From contig NC_071398.1 in assembly GCF_022682495.2 (NCBI RefSeq), forward strand, positions 87,025,398 through 87,089,397: a stretch of 64,000 nt of DNA, given 5' to 3'. Shown here piece by piece: positions 11,562 through 24,630 of the stretch. Under the pieces are notes generated by a model. It was not told the DNA's origin, did not search any database, and saw only the letters and a list, made by a program, of their open reading frames with translations. The stretch is from Desmodus rotundus. Its lineage: Eukaryota; Chordata; Mammalia; Chiroptera; Phyllostomidae. The first letter of the stretch is position 1. Each line of letters opens with the position of its first letter. The position numbers and the translations under genes are program-made.

Positions 11562-13061
11562 GCATTTCTACTTTTTCTATGCAATGCAGACGTCCTTCAC
11601 TGTGGGATCATGGCATCTGACTTATACTATTAAATTTTCAAAAACACATGAGATTATAAATTTCAAATTCTAAAATTATTACCAACTTAATGCATAAGCA
11701 TTATTTACTTTAAATCCATCCTTTTAAGGAGTCTGTCGGAAAACCTTGCAAAATCTAAAAGATTTGTGAGGCTTTGAATCTATAAGTTCAGTATAAATGT
11801 AGATATTAAAAGTGAAAGTCAGGTGTTGAAATGCGTGGGCTCCCCACGTGACCTTGCCTCAGATTCCTCTGGTAATGTCGGGAATACTGGTAAGAATCTC
11901 TTGAGGCTTTCACGGCGATCAAATTAGTTAATATTGAAGTAGGTGTATGATTTTGCACTCAAAAAAATGTTGGTTAGTTTGTACAGATAATTGAACACAA
12001 TTAAAAGTATCTCAGCTTAAAATTGTTTGGTAAACCTCTTTGCAACAGAACACATTCATTTCAGATTAGGTTCTGTCCTACAACATTCTCATCATTCTCA
12101 ATATTATTAATTCTTATTTTATGAGTTTAATCATTATCTATTTGTACATATTATTCGATTGCTGATGTTACAAATGACCTTCCACAGACCTTTGGGGGTT
12201 TTTTTTGGTGGTTTGGCTTTTTAAAATTACCTGTGAAAAACAATTATTAGAGCCATTACAAGTGAATTGTATTGCTGAAGTTTGTATATAAATCGGTCAT
12301 TTGGAACCCAGAATACATTTCCTTATAGAAACAGCATTGTAAATTGTGTCTAAATTCAAGTCCAGAAAACTCAATTTAGCTTATAATATGTTCCAATGGC
12401 AGTGAAGTTTGGATCCACTCGACAGAACTTCTACTCATAGCACTGTTTGTCTAGCACAAATACATCCTCAGCATTGGGTTACAGAATACTCATTTCTCTA
12501 CCCGTCGACCATTTTCCCAGTGTGGGGTCATAAACGTGAACAGATCCTCTTGGCGTTGAAATCGCAGCTGTGTGATGTACCAGAGCACTTCCTGGCTGGG
12601 TGCCCACCCCTTCCCGCTAGACCTTGGGCAGTCCACGTGAGGGTGTTGTTTGTCCTGGACGTGACCGCTGGTGGTCTCATGGGTCATCTTCTTGGACTTG
12701 GGCCATCAGAAGTTCATGAGGGTGCTCTGAGCTAGCCCACAGTGCTTGTTCTCCTCTGTGCCATTTCCGAGCAGCCTGTATGTCATGCCTACCCAGAGGC
12801 TGTTGGTGCTGTCTGTAGAGTCACAGACAAGTGCGGAGGGAAAGAGACACCATGCTGTGATTTCTAAACAGGCACAGGAAGTGCAGACACTGTTTCCTTC
12901 TGAAATAGCTATGATTGCAGCAGACGGGTGAGCCACCTAGTGTTTTGAGAAGTTGGACATTCCTATGAGACCATCAGGGCCTCCCTCCACGTGGATCTAC
13001 CAGATGAGTATAGATGTGCTTTTAACTTCTTGTTTTTAGAAAACTTTTCATCTTTACCCAA
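11562..13061. other. Intergenic, no feature recognised
   Basis: The first 700 bases are AT-rich and the later part is of mixed composition. No gene or named repeat is supported. Confidence 0.6.
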
Positions 13062-13260
13062 GGAGTATGTTTTTTATTGATTTTAGAGAGAGAGGAAGGA
13101 GGGAAAGAGAGAGAGAGACATGCATCAGTTGCCTCCCCTATGCACCCCAACAGGGGATCAATCCCTCAACCTAGGTATATGCCCTGACCTGAAATCAAAC
13201 CCGCTAACTTTTGGTGGACTGGACAATGCTCCAACCAACTGAGCCACATGGCCCTGGCGC
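13062..13260 (-). mobile_element. VES SINE (antisense)
   Basis: The copy begins with TTTTATTGATTTTAGAGAGAG and ends with AACTGAGCCACATGGCCCTGG, the reverse complement of the VES head. The A-box complement CCAACTGAGCCA is intact. Confidence 0.88.
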
Positions 13261-16200
13261 ACAGAGGATATTTCAGTGGAAGAGCTCTGTCATTCCTAGA
13301 ATTGAAAACAAGTCCTTTCTGAGATTTACTTCACATTGCACTTACCAGTCTTTTCTCATGAAAACCAGAAGCCCAAGTTAGTCTGCTAAATCTTATCCAA
13401 CGTATATAACCAAATTGGATGTTTTGCTTCCTTGAGGTGGTCAAAAGCTCTTTGAAGGAGAGAATGAGTTGCTTTTTTAGAATCACACTGGTTTCCCCAA
13501 TGTGGCATAGATTAAAGTCAATGGATACTTCTTTTTTAATCCAATTCAGTCAAATGTTTTTATTATTATCCCTGACAGAAAATTCTGGTTGCCATGGTAG
13601 AGATGACTGATCACCTACCCTAGTGTCACTTCTACTTTGGTGTCATTAGAAGTCCATTTTGGGGGAGATGTTAGCATAAGGCATACGTTCACACCATTCT
13701 CTAAGGCCAGGACTGCCTATGATGACCACCTGCAGTAACCGATTCTGAGACCAAAACAGAGAAAGCATTTCCAAACCGTAGGATGCCCCATCAGAAGGAT
13801 GGGTCTCTCATAACTTTGTTAAGCCTCAGAACCATTCTGGACTTCTTCTCACATCAGAAAATATATCATTATTTATTAAAGCAACTCCCAATTGGAAATT
13901 CTGCTACTTCACCCACAACCTTCTTGATGCAATTGTAAAGACTGTTCTCTGCTATTTTTTGTTTAAATGTTTTGTTAGTCAGCAACTATACTCTCTACTC
14001 CTACACTTTCTTTAAGTTTGGCCTGCTACCTGAGCAAGAGAGCCATTCTAAATCCATTTGCTTAATGACCTTCCTTTCTCTGCCATGAAAAGTAATTCTG
14101 CTTAAATTGGTAACGGGCACCTGTCTGAAACCTAAGTTACACAGGGGGAAGGAGGCAGAAAATACATACTTTTCTAATGCTTCTTGATGAACATCTTCAG
14201 TTACTCATTATTCCGCCTATTGTGATTTTCCTAATCATCAGGTACGTTAAATTCTAATAGCTACAAGTCCAAAATCAAATGGCTTTTGGAGTATCCCTAT
14301 TTTCTATTATAACAATACAATTTAATTATGTAGGTTTTACCACTTTGAAGATGAAAAATTGAGGTTCTGAATAAGAAATCCTTTTCTCTCTGTCTCACAC
14401 TATATTGTAAAACCTAGATCCCACCTACCCAGAATGGTGTTTTTAAAAAATAGAGCATTGGGCCAGTCAGTATGAATAATTATTGACACATTTTCTATAG
14501 AAATGATCATTCACGGAATGAGTAGCAAGTTTGGACCACAAACAGAAAATGGGGTCCCGAGTTCTGTGAGGAGGGACAATCCCTTCTCTCTCTGTCCTGA
14601 CCTTGAAGATCAGTGACATTACTTGGAAACCCCAGTAGGGAAGCCATGCTGAGGTGGCCAGCCTCGGGAGATGTATCTGCTGTGTGCATGGGAGTGGCAC
14701 AGCAATGGGGACAGACACACAGAGCATGACACCCAGACAGGCTGGTGGCAGGACCACAGAACTCCATCTCACTCACCACACGTTTCCCTAAGCGAGCGCC
14801 CACACTCACGCTGCTGTGTGTACTCTGTTGTAGGTAGCTCTCAAACATGGCCGTCTGTGCCTTTTACACGAATTGGGCTTTAAATTTAAAAAAAAAAAAA
14901 AGCCCTCAGCTATAACCTGTCAGAGTTTTAAGGCCTCCTCCTTTTTTCTGCCAGTTTCCTTCCCATCCCACATGCAATCTACTTGAATTCGATTCATTGT
15001 GTGAAACCACAAAATTGGAGGATAACAACCTTTCCAAATCCTTCCCAAATATTGTCTTTAAGCAACATCGGATGGGAGCCCTACCATGTTACATTAGAGA
15101 AAATTAACCACTTGGCGGAAAGGCTGAGTTTCAGAGAGACATTTAATGGGAAGGTGAGTTAGAGGGTCCCGGGCACTGAAGTGGACATGTAGACGAAGAA
15201 TCTCTTCAGTGGTCATCGAAAGAGCAAAATATCTTTTAAGTCAATGTAATAATGACAGAGAATTTAGAAAAAAAGAGGGAAATATTGTTTACCAACTCAC
15301 CCTAACTCAAAAATTATTTTTATCTGTAATAGACATACCAAGAAAACACATTTTTTTCTCATGTAATTGTTCCCGGCCCAGCCACAGGGAAGACTTATCA
15401 AGCACATGCTCACTCCATGACAGTGGCTGTTTGCCAGGTTTCCTCTGGACTTTGTGCTTTCTTCCTTGCGTTTTTTTTTATGTTGGAAAACTGAAAAAAA
15501 ATTATAGTCTTGTTTCTGGCTTCATGTATTCCTTCTTTAATGGGTTTCTAGTGTCCACAATATTTTTTAAAGTTATTGAGGTAAAGGAGCTCGGGACCCT
15601 TGAAGATTAGTAGATCTAGCTACCATGGTCACCTCTCAGTAACCGATCAGGAGGGTATTAGGGGTCATGATGGGCAGGAGATGCTGAGAGATGAACTGTG
15701 AGGGGAGAAAGAGACTGGGAAATACAAGGCAGGCAAAAGGCACACTGAGCAGATGGGAAGAGCTGAGGGTGGGAAAGGAATGCAAGGTTGGGACCTGAAC
15801 AGCCCCGACAGGCACTTGCTATCTTGCAGCTCCAGCTCAACTACAGGGAGCTCAGTGGTCCTGTGGAGGATGGCTGACCCAGGCGAGAGGCCCCTGGACC
15901 TGGGCCTCACAGCCATTCATGGCAAAGGTCTTGGTTGGAAGACTGTTGGCCCACAGGGCCACTTCCATGCTCTCCTTGCTACTTCACCCTCCCCACCTGT
16001 TTCCCAGGCATGGCCACAGAGCCTCAGCTTATTTACAAGAGGCTAGTACTGACCTCCAGTCCGATTATTCCCACCCTTATCGGGAGTTTTAGCTTGTGCC
16101 ACTTGGGATCAGTTCAGCATTGTCTTAGACTGGTTGGCATTCCTACTCCCTAGTCCTATGTAATCTTGTAAAAGAAGTTCCTCTGTGACCACCCTCTTCA

Positions 16201-17149
16201 TTCATTCTTTGTTCTGTCCAATCTCTCATAGGCTAGGAGGCAATTAGGAGGAAAGTCAAAAGATGTAGCTAATCCCCAATGACAGAGAAAAGTGATCTCG
16301 GCCAGCTTCCAATAAAATGTAGCATGTTCTTCTCTACTTCCATTTCCTATTTCCTTATTTGATCAACTGCGTCATCCCTCTGCCACTCTTCCAGGCAGCA
16401 TTCCTCTCCGTCACCTGGAATCCCACCCTCACTCTCTCACCCTCCAGTCCTGCTTCATGGAGCAGCTCCTCTAAATGGTCAGAGAAATATTTCATGTCAA
16501 ATTTTATGTCACTGACTACGAGTGGTCCCAGATATTCATTCTTCTTCATTGCTTCCTTTTTTTGTTACTGAACTGCCATTTCTGGTTGGCCATATCACTG
16601 TCATATTACAAATATGTTCCCCACATTTCAGTCCGTGAAACCCGGCAGACATCACTGTCTGAACCCCTGATTTCCGGATGACCGCCCACTGCTTTACATT
16701 TTGATTGCTGACCTTTTCCAGGGCCACTCTCTCTAAAGAGCACTCATCCTAAAATCCTTTGTAGACTCAGGATTCCCTCACACAGCCCCCTGCATGGAAG
16801 CTTCCGGCGGTGCTTACTGATCACTCTAGAGCTGGCAGATTCTACAACAAGCAGAATTAGGATGCTCACAGATCTTTTTTCCAGCTGGAAAAATCAAGAC
16901 TGCAATGGTGGTATTTCAGATTTTTATAAAAGAAGAAAACCCCAGAGTTCCATGAGTTTTATTTCTAAGGCTGCAGTAACCATGGTCACTTCTCAAAAGA
17001 TTTCTTTTTCACTCTACCTTAGAGGAAACATTCAATCCATGCAAATTAAGGGGTTCAGGGTGCCTTACTCCACCATTCCTATTCCTGCTCCCACACTTTT
17101 TTCACCATCCCTTGTTCTTTGTGATCCCTAGTTCTAGCCTATGCTGCCA
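13261..17149. other. Intergenic, no feature recognised
   Basis: This is nearly 4 kb without a recognisable gene or repeat. A short A-run lies at about 14,887-14,901. Open frames (for example 14,507-14,848 minus, 15,209-15,610 plus) lack motifs and splice context. Confidence 0.55.
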
Positions 17150-17400
17150 GGGTCAGGGTGACCCCGCCTGTGTGCAGTCTTCCCTGACCAGGCTCCTTGG
17201 TCACTGGCTCCTCCTGGCAGTGACTTAGTGACTCACCTCGTTAGCACTTCAATCCCAACAATGGAACATATACTGTCTTTTTATGTACATCCCCATTTCC
17301 TCCTCTAAATTGTAGGGCTCCCTGGGGACAGAGAGTGCACCAGTGCAGTTTTCTTCTCCCAGGCCCAGCACGGGGCCCAGCCTAGAAGGACTCAGTGATG
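17150..17400 (+). repeat. L2-like LINE 3' fragment
   Basis: A run resembling the L2 3' end is visible: CTCCTCTAAATTGTAGGGCTC, then CTGGGGACAGAGAG, then CCCAGCACGGGGCCCAGCC. It is old and diverged, and the boundaries are approximate. Confidence 0.5.
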
Positions 17401-19204
17401 GCTACCACCTGGAGGCCAGCTGGCTCTCCTGTTTATCAGGACGGGGAAGGGGGAGAAATGGACACAGGTGTATGGACTTCCCAGCCTCCCCCTGGCTGGT
17501 AGCAAGAGACATCCTCTTGGGCTGCTTTTTCACAAAACCAGACCAAATGGTTCTTCATCAGCAATCAAATCTTTGCCGAAAGCTCTTGCAGCTGATGGAG
17601 TGGGTGAGTGTCCTTTGGGAAGTTCCCACGTGACCAACCTGTCTCAGAATGCACAGAGCTAGCCTGCTATCCAAGACAGTGGTACCCAGAAAGGCACTTT
17701 CTTCCCACTGGTTTGCTAACCATGTACTTCCAGCTCCTTTTCCATCTTTCTTGGACGGAAATAATGATGACCTGCAGTTCAAGGATCACATCACAGAAAG
17801 GTCAAGAAATCGAAGCCCAGGAAGTTTGCATGTTCTTCATCCTGTCCCTTTGACTGAGGTGATCTTATATGGCACCCCCCAAGTGCAGCACAGTGGACCC
17901 CAGTGGATCCTTTCCTCCTACATTTGGAATCGGTGAGAATGGCACACTGCTTTCCATCTGCCTTGTCAGGGAAGAGTAGGATTTCCAAAGGTGTTTGAAA
18001 GATATGAAACATCTCAGGATGAAGATTCAGCCTATTTAACTTTTGAAGTTTATTTTTCAACATTCCTTTCTTTGCTTACAAACTTTCCTCCCTTTCCCCA
18101 ATGGTACATGTTAGAAGGATGCCTTATGAGATAGTTTCCTCTTGCCTTCACACCTGCTTCCCTGTTTACTTTGTCATGGGCCACAGGTGCTCTGGAAGCC
18201 AGATTTCTGCTTAGCCACAGGACCCTCTGATGGGTTCAGGTCCTGGGTGCCAGAGGGACCCTGGACACTTGGTGGAGGAAGGGACTCCGTCCTCCCAGTT
18301 TACTTGCTCTCAGCAAAACCCTGAGGCCCACTCTTCCTTCTGGCGTGGCGCTGTCACTTCAACAGCACCGTGGGGATTCAGTTGACCACTTCCCCAACAC
18401 TCACCTGCCTCAGCAGGCTCCCTGAGAGAACCAGCGCCAGCCAGGCCTGCCTCCAGGTGCCATCAGTTCAGTCATTCTCACCCCTTCCCTGTGTGCCTAA
18501 GCCTCGGCGTGCCCACTGCTGCTTCTCTGTGAGTGCTCGCATTCCTTTTTTCTCTTTCAGTTCTAGAATAGCTGCTTAACAACTTGTTATTCCATCACTG
18601 TGTTTAAACAACTAGTGTCATTTCTGTCCCTTGAGTGGAGCCTGATGACACAGATTATGGAGGCTGCCTTATGTGTTTGGAGCGGACACAACTATTTTAA
18701 ATACATTCTTTAACAAATATTTTTCACCTTTCAAAATCTCCACCAAATGCATCTGAGTACATGACGTGTTCTAGAACCATTTGTCTCTCTGCCATAACCT
18801 ATTGACCAGGCTTGATGCTAATACTTCAAGACAAAAAAATAATCTACGAATTTCCATTTCCAGCAAGTGAGAGTTGGTATTGTTCTGTGTTGCCCTGTCA
18901 CCTCCAAACCCCAGGAAGAGGGGTGTATCCATGTCAGCCCCAATCTTGTGACACTTCATAAATCCCAGGATGGGGATACACAGGCCAGGATAAGAATCAG
19001 CACCCCCAGTCAGAGGGAGGAGAAGCCCCAGTGGGAGCAACAGAATTAATTGATAGAAACATTCTCTGCGACCTTGCTTCCCATGAGTGCAAAAGGGTTT
19101 TAGGGGCAGCTGCTGTGCCTTGAAGTTGGCTGTTCCGAGGTCCCCATCCCATGTCTCCCTTGAGAGTTTCTGTGCTCGATGTGCCCTTGTTGCCATCCCT
19201 CATT
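17401..19204. other. Intergenic, no feature recognised
   Basis: This is a GC-richer stretch with several short open frames, none with a recognisable domain. Nothing is supported. Confidence 0.55.
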
Positions 19205-19645
19205 GGACAGCTACTTCTGCTTCTCTGTCATATGGTTCTGGTTATGAAATGCTATTGTGCTGAACTTTTTCATTTTAATGAAGTCTAATTTAACACATTT
19301 TTCTTCCATGGTTTATGCTTTGGGTGTTGTATCTGAACACTCATCGCCAAGCCCAAAGGTGCTTTCTCCTATGGTTTCTTCTAGAAGTTTCTAACGTTGT
19401 GTTTTATCTTTAGGTCCATGATCCACTTTGAGTTGATTTTTGTGAAGGATGTGAGGTGTCTGGATTTTTTTTTTTTTCGGGTGTTTTTTGTGTTTTTTTT
19501 GGCATATGAATGTCCATTTCTTCCAGCAGCATTTGTGGAAGAGACTACCCTCTCTATTGAATTACCTTTGCTCCTTTTTCAAGATCAGTTGACTCCGTTT
19601 ATGGTGGGTCTATTTCTGAGCTCTCCATTCTGTCCTAGGTTCATT
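19205..19645 (-). mobile_element. L1 LINE fragment (antisense, ORF2 3' part)
   Basis: Read on the minus strand this is the degraded 3' part of L1 ORF2. Landmarks on the + strand are TTCTTCTAGAAGTTTCTAA, GATCCACTTTGAGTTGATTT and CATTTGTGGAAGAGAC, which match the usual antisense L1 order. It is truncated at both ends. Confidence 0.85.
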
Positions 19646-19849
19646 CATTTTCCCGAGAGTGTTTAGTAAGCACCTCCACCAGGGGTGGGGAGCATTCTGC
19701 TTAGGCACAAAGAGGAAGGACGAAGTCACTGCTCTCAAGCAGCGCTTGCTCCTCATTATCAAAGCAAGCACTCATGGAGCAGTTTGGTAAGTGCCACGTG
19801 GGTGTATGCGCAAGGTACGAAGAGTTTCCAGGACATAGACATACACAGC

Positions 19850-20645
19850 ACCCAACCACTTCTTCCCACCTCTGTCTTGACTGTCCCCATCAGGGTCCAA
19901 AGCACTATTCTCTTTTACCCGGATCTGCTGTTTAAATCCTCCATTGATTTTAGAAAGAGAGGAAGGGGGAGAGAGAAAGAGAGAGACACTGATGCGAAAG
20001 AAACATCAATCAGTTGTTTCCTGTATGCACCCAGAACAGGGATGGAACCCATGTCCTTTCGGTGTTCGGGGCAATGCTTCCACCAATGAAGCAACCCAGC
20101 CAGGGCTTACCTGGATTTTTACAGTCAGCTCCTAACTAGGTTCTCTCACTCTGTGCTTGCCTTTCCCTTAAATGAAGTGGAATTATTTCATTCCTCTGCT
20201 CAGAATCTCCAGTGGAAGAATCTCCTTCTACCTTCCAGTGGAAGTCGATGTTCTTACAGGAGCCTTCATGCGCTGACCCCATCGTGTTCCAGACTCATCT
20301 AATCACTCTACTCAGGCCTCTCTGGCCTCCTTGCTGTTCCTCAGAGGTGCCAGGCCCCTTGATTCAGGCTTTGTGTGTGCTTAGCTCTCTGCCAGGGATA
20401 ACTTGCCAGGTGATGGCATGTCTTCCTCCTGCAATTCCTTTAGGTCGTGACATTCTATGCTGTCACCATTCATGAGCTGCTCTATATTTTTTTAATCTCT
20501 CTCTCTCTCCAGCGAGTTTCTGAGGTTATGGTATTTTGTCTCCTTCTCCCCCTTCCTCTGCCTCCTGCTCTTTTTTCCTCCTAAGCTGCTTAGAAGAATG
20601 CTTGGAATGTAGTATGAACTCATCAAATATTTATGAAGTGAACGC
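19850..20645 (+). repeat. L2 LINE fragment, split by a VES SINE
   Basis: L2 landmarks sit on both sides of the SINE at 19,940-20,107. To the right are CTGGATTTTTACAGTCAGCTCC, then a 'CCTCTCTGGCCTCCTTGCTG' stretch, then a 3' part near 20,600. The left part is weaker. The SINE therefore appears younger than the L2 copy. Confidence 0.6.
19940..20107 (-). mobile_element. VES SINE (antisense)
   Basis: A GA-rich tail (about 19,950-19,988) is followed by ACATCAATCAGTTG and the body, ending CAACCCAGCCAGGGCT at 20,107. The element is in reverse orientation and diverged, with a degraded A-box complement. Confidence 0.85.
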
Positions 20646-20760
20646 ATGGAAAAGAAACAGGGACACTTTGGGGGTAATCTTAGTAAACTCTCAGCTTCTC
20701 AAGGACAGAAGAACTTATAAAAACCATCATTGACTCCCAGTGCCTGGGCATGATATAAAT

Positions 20761-20829
20761 GCTGAATATATGAATAAATAAAAAAAACAATGAAGTAAAA
20801 GCTGAATAAATGAATGAGTAAAAACAATA
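20761..20829. repeat. Short imperfect tandem duplication
   Basis: Two A-rich units of about 40 bp start with GCTGAATA (20,761 and about 20,802) and share the ATGAAT and AAAAACAAT blocks. They lie at the end of an MIR/L2-like tail. Confidence 0.6.
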
Positions 20830-22140
20830 GACTCAAATACTCATTTTACAGGTGAGAACACCGAGGCACAGAACCTTACATGGTTTCCTACCATCGCGCA
20901 CCCCGTTAATGGCACACGTGACCTTTGATAGTGTAGAGATATTGTTACTTTTTTTTTCTCATTTCATCCTTAGAAAACTACAATCACTAAAGCAAGATGA
21001 ACTTATTGGGCCAAGGGGGAGGCTTTGTGGGTCAGACTATTTCTCAGTGGGACTTTGAAGGCAGAGAGGCTCAATTAAAACACAAGGAATAAAAGTTCTC
21101 CCTCCCGGTGCTATGACTTGGCCGAGATGTGCGAACGCAGGACTGTGCACTAGAGGCGCCTGATGGCAGCCGCCACAACTAGTCTGCCGACTTTGGCTTA
21201 CCAGCTAACAGAGGCCGAAGAAGGAAGGAGCTGAATGGGTTTACCATCCCAGCAAGGTCTTTTGTCAAGGCAAAATGCTGGAGATTGGGAACACCTGAGG
21301 TATCTCAGAGGCAGACGCACTTTTCTCACACCTGGGCCTGTCTTGGGGTGCACCAGAGACTTCCTGGAGAAAGCTATCCTTACCAGTGTCGTCAGAGCAT
21401 CTCTTTTGGGCCCCAGCCCAAGATCCCCAGCCCAGCTCAGGTCTTCAGCAAAAACGTGGGAAAGGGGTAGCTGGCGAAGACTCTGCTCTCAGCATCCTCC
21501 CATACAGAGGTACATATTGGGGGTGGGAACTGTCTGTGGCAGTAGCTCACTAAGTTCCGTTCAAAAGCAAGGGGCCATGGGCTGCTATAACGGGACCTCT
21601 GATGTTCTCGGTGCTGGCTCAGGTGCTGGGCATGGTTGTGTCTGGTCTCTCCATCAAGTGGCGTTTATAGCTTTGCTTGGTTTGTATGACCTGTTTTACT
21701 GAAAACTTATACCATTAGAGAGCAAATATCACTGACTTGTATTTCCACGTTTGCATAACGGATTCCATATGGCTCTGACAATTCTATCATATTTTTAGAC
21801 AGTTACCAAAGATTTTTTTTCCTTCATGGAATGTCAGGATAGTAACTTGGAAAGCTGAGGGCTGTTTTATGAGGAATGTGAAGATTAGGAAGTCAAACAA
21901 CTAACTTCATATGTTACTTTACCAAAACGGATCTAGGAAGAAATGAGGAGAAATATTACTTTGGGGATACCATTGAGTAAAAAAAATGCTGCTTTTTGTT
22001 CAAGACTGCTGTAATTTATTTTTTAGTTATTGTCTATCAGTCAATCATACTGCGTTTTAAGTATGTTCAGAGTTTTCTCTTTAAATTTGCCATGCTACTC
22101 ATTGTTCAGTGTACTCGATTGGAAGTTGGCCTTTGGAGAC
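20830..22140. other. Intergenic, no feature recognised
   Basis: The stretch includes a 155-codon open frame (21,235-21,702, +) with no recognisable motif, and AT-rich sequence toward the end. An MIR-like stretch (CTCATTTTACAGGTGAGAAC) lies near 20,840. Confidence 0.5.
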
Positions 22141-22334
22141 CCTGGCCAGGTAGCTCAGTTGGTGTGAGCATCATCCCACTGCACCAAGGTGGTGGGCTCA
22201 TTCCCCGTCAGGTCACACCAAGAATCAACCAACAAATACATAAATAAGTGGAAAAACAAAGCCATGTTTCTCTCTCTCTTTCTCCATTCCTCTCTCTCTA
22301 AAAATCAGTCAATAAAATTTTTTTTTTTTTTTAA
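22141..22334 (+). mobile_element. VES SINE (sense)
   Basis: The head CCTGGCCAGGTAGCTCAGTTGG with an intact A box is followed by a decayed B box, AAGAATCAACCAACAAATACA, TAAATAAGTGGAA and a CTCTCT-rich tail ending in poly-T/A. This is the full-length sense organisation. Confidence 0.92.
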
Positions 22335-22453
22335 AGTTTGCTTTTGGAAATTCAGAAGATTGACCTGGATTCCTCAATCAACAAAGTACAAACAAGAAAG
22401 AACAAAACATTTTTCCCCGCACAATCCCCAGTTTCCTGTTCTTTCATTTGTTT

Positions 22454-22472
22454 TCTCTCTCTCTCTCTCTCT
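22454..22472. repeat. (TC)n microsatellite
   Basis: About nine uninterrupted TC units lie just before an L1 fragment. Confidence 0.85.
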
Positions 22473-22474
22473 TT

Positions 22475-22580
22475 ACATTTAGTATTATTTTGTGTTAGTT
22501 TCGGGTGTACAGCCTACTGTCTATTCATCCGTATAACTTACAAAGTGGCCCATCCCCCAATATTTAAAGTACCCTTCTGC
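22475..22580 (-). mobile_element. L1 3' UTR fragment (antisense)
   Basis: The landmarks TAGTATTATTTTGTGTTAGTTTC and GGGTGTACAGC, then ATAACTTACAAAGTGG, match the antisense 3' UTR of laurasiatherian L1. Only about 100 bp remains. Confidence 0.75.
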
Positions 22581-22599
22581 CACTGTAAGAAGGGAACAT

Positions 22600-24520
22600 T
22601 TTTAAAATTGATGTGTTGTCTTATAATTTTATAGTTTTATAGCAGTTGTCAGAGAAAAAAGCCTTTTGCTCTTTAAGAAATGCATCACGACCCCAGATCT
22701 CCTTCTCATCCAACATTTCCATGCTCAGGGCCATGTCAGTCAGTCGGCTCCTCTTTAAAACCAGCTTCAGGGATGGAAAGAAAGATTTCCCTTTCACTGT
22801 TCAGGGTCTGACCGAGAACACTGAATTTTTCTTTGCATGTGGATACGTTTTCTTGTACTCACAAAGAAAAGAAAAATAAGCATGGAACTCTTTTTATCCC
22901 CTCTGAGGGTTCTTCTCTCTCTCTCTGCCTCCTCCATTCGGCTGAAGCTGCAAAGATAAATGGGAGTGGTTACGGAAGGGTCACTTGTTGCAAATCACTG
23001 ATTAGGGTTTGCACCACGTCAGCAGCTGTTGCTTGCCAGCCGCTTAGCAGGACTCTGATCACGTTAGGTTTGGGGTAATGAATTTATTCTAATGCAAACC
23101 ATATTGAATGATTGAGGTTTTATGCCTCCTTATTTCCTTTAAACAGCCTCTGAAGCAAATGCTTATTATTTTGTAACGCAGCCAAACTCTGGCCACTACG
23201 GGAGTCCAGCATTAAGATGGAGAGCCTAGTCCTCTAGATATTTTCTTTGCTTAGGCAGAAAATTGGACAGAAACATTACATTTCAGATTTTATTTTGTAT
23301 CTGCTGATTATTCACATTTTATTAGGAAAGTGCCGGTAACCTTTTAATCTATGGGATTTTTTCTGTAATAAAGCCTTCCTCCTCTCGCTTTTTTTTTTGC
23401 CTAAATTTTAGGTACACAAAGAGTACCCCAAAATCTAGGATTCAAATACGGTACTAAACAGCAGCCGTGGGGTGGGTGGAAGCCCGGAGACTGTGGGCTG
23501 AGGGGTTCTCTTGGGAGAAAGGCATCCTGCGGATTGACACCCAGCAATGCAGGGGATTAGAGAAGCTGAGAGCTTGCCATAGAATCTGCTCAGGCCCTTC
23601 ATGGAAATGGGGCTATAACAAGGCCACATTCTAAAGGTAACATAAGCCAAGTATTTTGAGCTTCAGGTAAGCACTTATGGAGGAGGTGGAGAGGCAGCCA
23701 AGGTTTGAGCAGAGGTAGCAAATGCAAATGCCTGCCAGGCATAGGCAGGTGACCTCATGCAGGGATGCTATTAGTAAAATTTTACAACAGATGTGGTACC
23801 AGCACTTAACCAATCAGAGCAGATGCTGGCCTTAGAGGTGGAGCAGGGTCCACTAGGCTTCTCTGAGACCTGGCATTTCTCCTTTACTTCCTGGGTCTTA
23901 GGGAGATCTGGAGGATCTTTGGGGAAGAGTCTGGGACAGCTGGAGAGGCAGGGATTATTGGGAAGGCACACAATAATGCTGATTTATCAAGCAATATAAA
24001 GTTCCTTAATAGTCTAACCAGTTGTTCGGATAAACTGTACTGGTGGGTTACCAGCCCTTCCCACGTGGGTAAAGCGCATTCTATGAGCAGGCAGTAGAGA
24101 GTGGTGCAGACTGTGGTAAGCCTGAGTCTCTATGAGTTACAATCCAATGGATTTTATGTACATTGGAAATTTCCTTTATAAAAACTATTCTTTTATCCTG
24201 TGGGAGCAAAACAAAACACATCTGCGGGGTGATGGCAGGCATTTGTCAGCCCGTGAGACTTTATACTCGGGTTCTGTCTTAACAGCTGATGTAACACCAA
24301 TGTTTCAGGTAAGAAACCTCAGCTGTTTTTGAGCTTTTTATTTATTCATTTCTTCACTTATTTATTCAACATTCCTGAAGATTATTTTTGTTCTTCCTGC
24401 TCTGTCACTTATTTCCAAATATCTTTCTTAGGCTATCCATCTTCATCTCCCAATGAATGTCTAGGAATAGAGTAATTCACAAGTTTATTTGCTTTTCTGT
24501 TTATTTCTTTTAACATTTAA
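22600..24520. other. Intergenic, no feature recognised
   Basis: No gene or nameable repeat is seen here. Several purine/pyrimidine-biased patches and short open frames are present, none with family motifs. Confidence 0.55.
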
Positions 24521-24524
24521 CATT

Positions 24525-24630
24525 TTTTGGACCACATCCACACGCCAGGCACTGCACTGGGTGCTGATATAGGAAGACTTACAAGGCATTCTCTTCTTGT
24601 TGCTCTCAAGGAGCTCACCGCCTAACTCAA
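24525..24630 (-). repeat. MIR-like fragment (antisense)
   Basis: CACGCCAGGCACTGCACTGGGTGC followed by a GCTCTCAAGGAGCTCACC stretch is the common MIR-related antisense signature. It is short and diverged. Confidence 0.55.
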